Source: Sinomicrobium oceani
GTDB lineage: Bacteria > Bacteroidota > Bacteroidia > Flavobacteriales > Flavobacteriaceae
DNA: 64,000 nucleotides
Assembly (NCBI RefSeq): GCF_900119185.1
Contig: NZ_FPJE01000013.1
Coordinates: forward strand, 1 to 64,000
Direction of reading: 5' to 3'
In this document: positions 62,709 to 64,000 of the stretch, one piece after another
How positions within the stretch are numbered: the stretch's first letter is position 1
Layout: each line of letters opens with the position of its first letter
The notes under the pieces: model-generated
Told to the model about the DNA's origin: nothing
The model's input: the letters and a program-made list of their open reading frames with translations, nothing else
Databases searched by the model: none
Program-made: the position numbers and the translations under genes

Positions 62709-64000
62709 TTTAAGTGATATTCTGTTAAAAAGGGAGTATATCCTATACGCATTGCATTAATTTCTAAAATATCTCCTTTATGGAGAAGGATATATTCTCC
62801 CTGATACACATTCCAACTCCCGGAAAATTCCTGTTTTACTCCCATCTTTGTATATCCGAAGACCAAGGGCATATCCCAGGAATTTAACCTATGTAATTCC
62901 TGTCTTGGTTTTTCTCCGACCTTCACTATTCTATATCCTATTGAAGTTCCTTTAGTGGGGGCCCATAAAAGCACGCCTTTCTCTGTTTCTATTATTTGAA
63001 CAGGTTTTGTTTCCGGAGCTTTGTCCAATCCATTCCACATATAATGACTCACCATCTCTATTTCGGGAATAGAGGACAAATCGCCTATGTGGGCTGTCCA
63101 CTCCCAAAAAGCCTGCCTTAACTCCAATAATTTATCCCTGTATTGCGACACTGCGGCAAGATTTTGCAACTCGTCCTTATCCTCCGTAACATGATACAAT
63201 TCTTCCTTTACTCTCGGTGTTTGGAACCAATCGGAAAGATATGGGTTCTGTAGGATTCCTGCTTTATTCCTATCTAAAATCTCCTTCATCATAGGAATAC
63301 CTTTACGATATTTAAGATCCTGATACTTGGGACGATCTGTATAATAATTATAGACATACCTATACGCGGTATCGCGTACGGATCTTACACGATCCACTTC
63401 GGAATCCATACGATCTCTAGCCGCATAAACATACTTCCGCTTCGGGCTATTGTTGTTCGCTCCCAAAAACGGACGTCCCTGTAGATATTCCGGGAGCTCC
63501 ACACCGGCCAAGGATAATACCGTTGGAGCAAAATCTACAGAACTTACGAGCTCTTCCTCTACCGTACCGGCATTACTGGATTTAGGAAATTTAACAATTA
63601 GTGGTATATGAGTTCCCCTTTCGAGAACCTCCCGCTTCGTCCATGGCAAATTGCCTCCGTGATCGCTGAAGAAAAAGATATACGAGTCTTCATAAACTCC
63701 ATCTTGTTTTAACTGTTCTATGAGCTCACCTACATGTTCATCCAGGGTTTCTACACGAGTAAACAAATTAGCTATGTCCTTACGTACAGTTGGAGTATCT
63801 TCATAATATTTTGGTATATATTGTGCTACTTCCTTAACAAGAAAATGTAAACTATCGGGATAATGCATTAATTGGGATTCATGAGTAATAAAAAAATTAT
63901 AAACACTAAAGAAAGCCTGTCCCGGTCCTCTATTTCGATAGGATGCTGCCGGGCTACTTTCGTCCCAAACGGTTACCGGTGCTTTAAACTGGTAGTCTTC
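62705..64000 (-). CDS. Sulfatase (N terminus beyond window)
   Basis: An open frame of 431 visible codons running to the right edge. The visible part has the sulfatase alkaline-phosphatase fold: the FFSDHGGNLPWTKREVLERGTHIPLIVKFP segment, SVDFAPTVLSLAGVELPEYLQGRPF and VEEELYHVTEDKDELQNLA, followed by a C-terminal extension. The active-site CxPxR is expected upstream, outside the window, so it is not known whether it is the Cys or Ser type. The stop overlaps the start of the FGE gene. Substrate is unknown; such sulfatases often act on sulfated polysaccharides. Confidence 0.93.
   Translation of the reverse strand, partial: EDYQFKAPVTVWDESSPAASYRNRGPGQAFFSVYNFFITHESQLMHYPDSLHFLVKEVAQYIPKYYEDTPTVRKDIANLFTRVETLDEHVGELIEQLKQDGVYEDSYIFFFSDHGGNLPWTKREVLERGTHIPLIVKFPKSSNAGTVEEELVSSVDFAPTVLSLAGVELPEYLQGRPFLGANNNSPKRKYVYAARDRMDSEVDRVRSVRDTAYRYVYNYYTDRPKYQDLKYRKGIPMMKEILDRNKAGILQNPYLSDWFQTPRVKEELYHVTEDKDELQNLAAVSQYRDKLLELRQAFWEWTAHIGDLSSIPEIEMVSHYMWNGLDKAPETKPVQIIETEKGVLLWAPTKGTSIGYRIVKVGEKPRQELHRLNSWDMPLVFGYTKMGVKQEFSGSWNVYQGEYILLHKGDILEINAMRIGYTPFLTEYHLK

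Overview
The window reads as chromosomal DNA from a member of the Flavobacteriaceae (Bacteroidota). The evidence is a type IX secretion C-terminal sorting domain on a subtilisin, many lipoproteins and OprO/P-type porins, an RprX/RprY-like two-component pair, DUF2853 and YbbR-type proteins, and promoters of the Bacteroidota form TTTG-N19-TAnnTTTG instead of the E. coli form. No rRNA, tRNA, CRISPR array or phage genes were seen. The only mobile-element trace is a transposase fragment at the left edge.

Layout. 1-1540: ISAon1-like transposase fragment, then about 1.2 kb of non-coding DNA with a 64-bp tandem repeat. 1.5-5.3 kb: OmpA-like lipoprotein, M19 dipeptidase, MscS channel. 5.4-9.2 kb (minus): DUF2853 protein and a menaquinone block (hotdog thioesterase, menF, menD). 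9.5-14.2 kb: a lipoprotein metalloprotease divergent from a T9SS-secreted subtilisin, then a lipoprotein alpha/beta hydrolase. 14.3-15.8 kb: a MocR-type regulator without the PLP-binding lysine. 16.1-27.6 kb: a long plus-strand gene train (modular lipoprotein, DcuC transporter, isoaspartyl dipeptidase, two OprO/P porins flanking an M14 carboxypeptidase, DASS symporter, PEP carboxykinase) that looks like uptake and gluconeogenic use of (iso)aspartyl peptides and C4-dicarboxylates. 27.7-34.9 kb: dnaK, L-serine dehydratase, a TPM-domain protein, panB, an RluA-type pseudouridine synthase. 35.0-40.1 kb (minus): glycosyltransferase, ybbR, coaE, rprX, rprY. 40.3-45.1 kb: small export protein, CPA1 antiporter, universal stress protein, methyltransferase, unknown lipoprotein. 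45.4-48.4 kb: a TPP enzyme annotated by homology as acetolactate synthase next to a succinate-semialdehyde dehydrogenase, a pair that in cyanobacteria makes the 2-oxoglutarate decarboxylase bypass of the TCA cycle. 48.9-56.6 kb: an accessory stretch of small regulators (two HxlR, ArsR, Crp/Fnr, Rrf2) paired with oxidoreductases and NTF2-like proteins. 56.8-61.3 kb: glutamate dehydrogenase-family gene behind an attenuator-like leader rich in branched-chain codons, then a hydrolase / sterol-desaturase-family / Rrf2 operon. 61.5-64 kb: lipoprotein formylglycine-generating enzyme translationally coupled to a sulfatase that runs off the right edge.

Taken together, the metabolic genes point to a heterotroph feeding on proteins and peptides. 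Secreted proteases, porins and peptidases release amino acids; serine dehydratase, glutamate dehydrogenase, the possible 2-oxoglutarate decarboxylase/SSADH pair and PEP carboxykinase feed the carbon into the TCA cycle and gluconeogenesis. The most promising points for a second look are the lysine-less MocR regulator with its matching operator repeats, the decarboxylase/SSADH pair, the attenuated dehydrogenase, the isoaspartyl-peptide operon and the exported formylglycine-generating enzyme. All functional statements are read from sequence features by eye; no database search was run.
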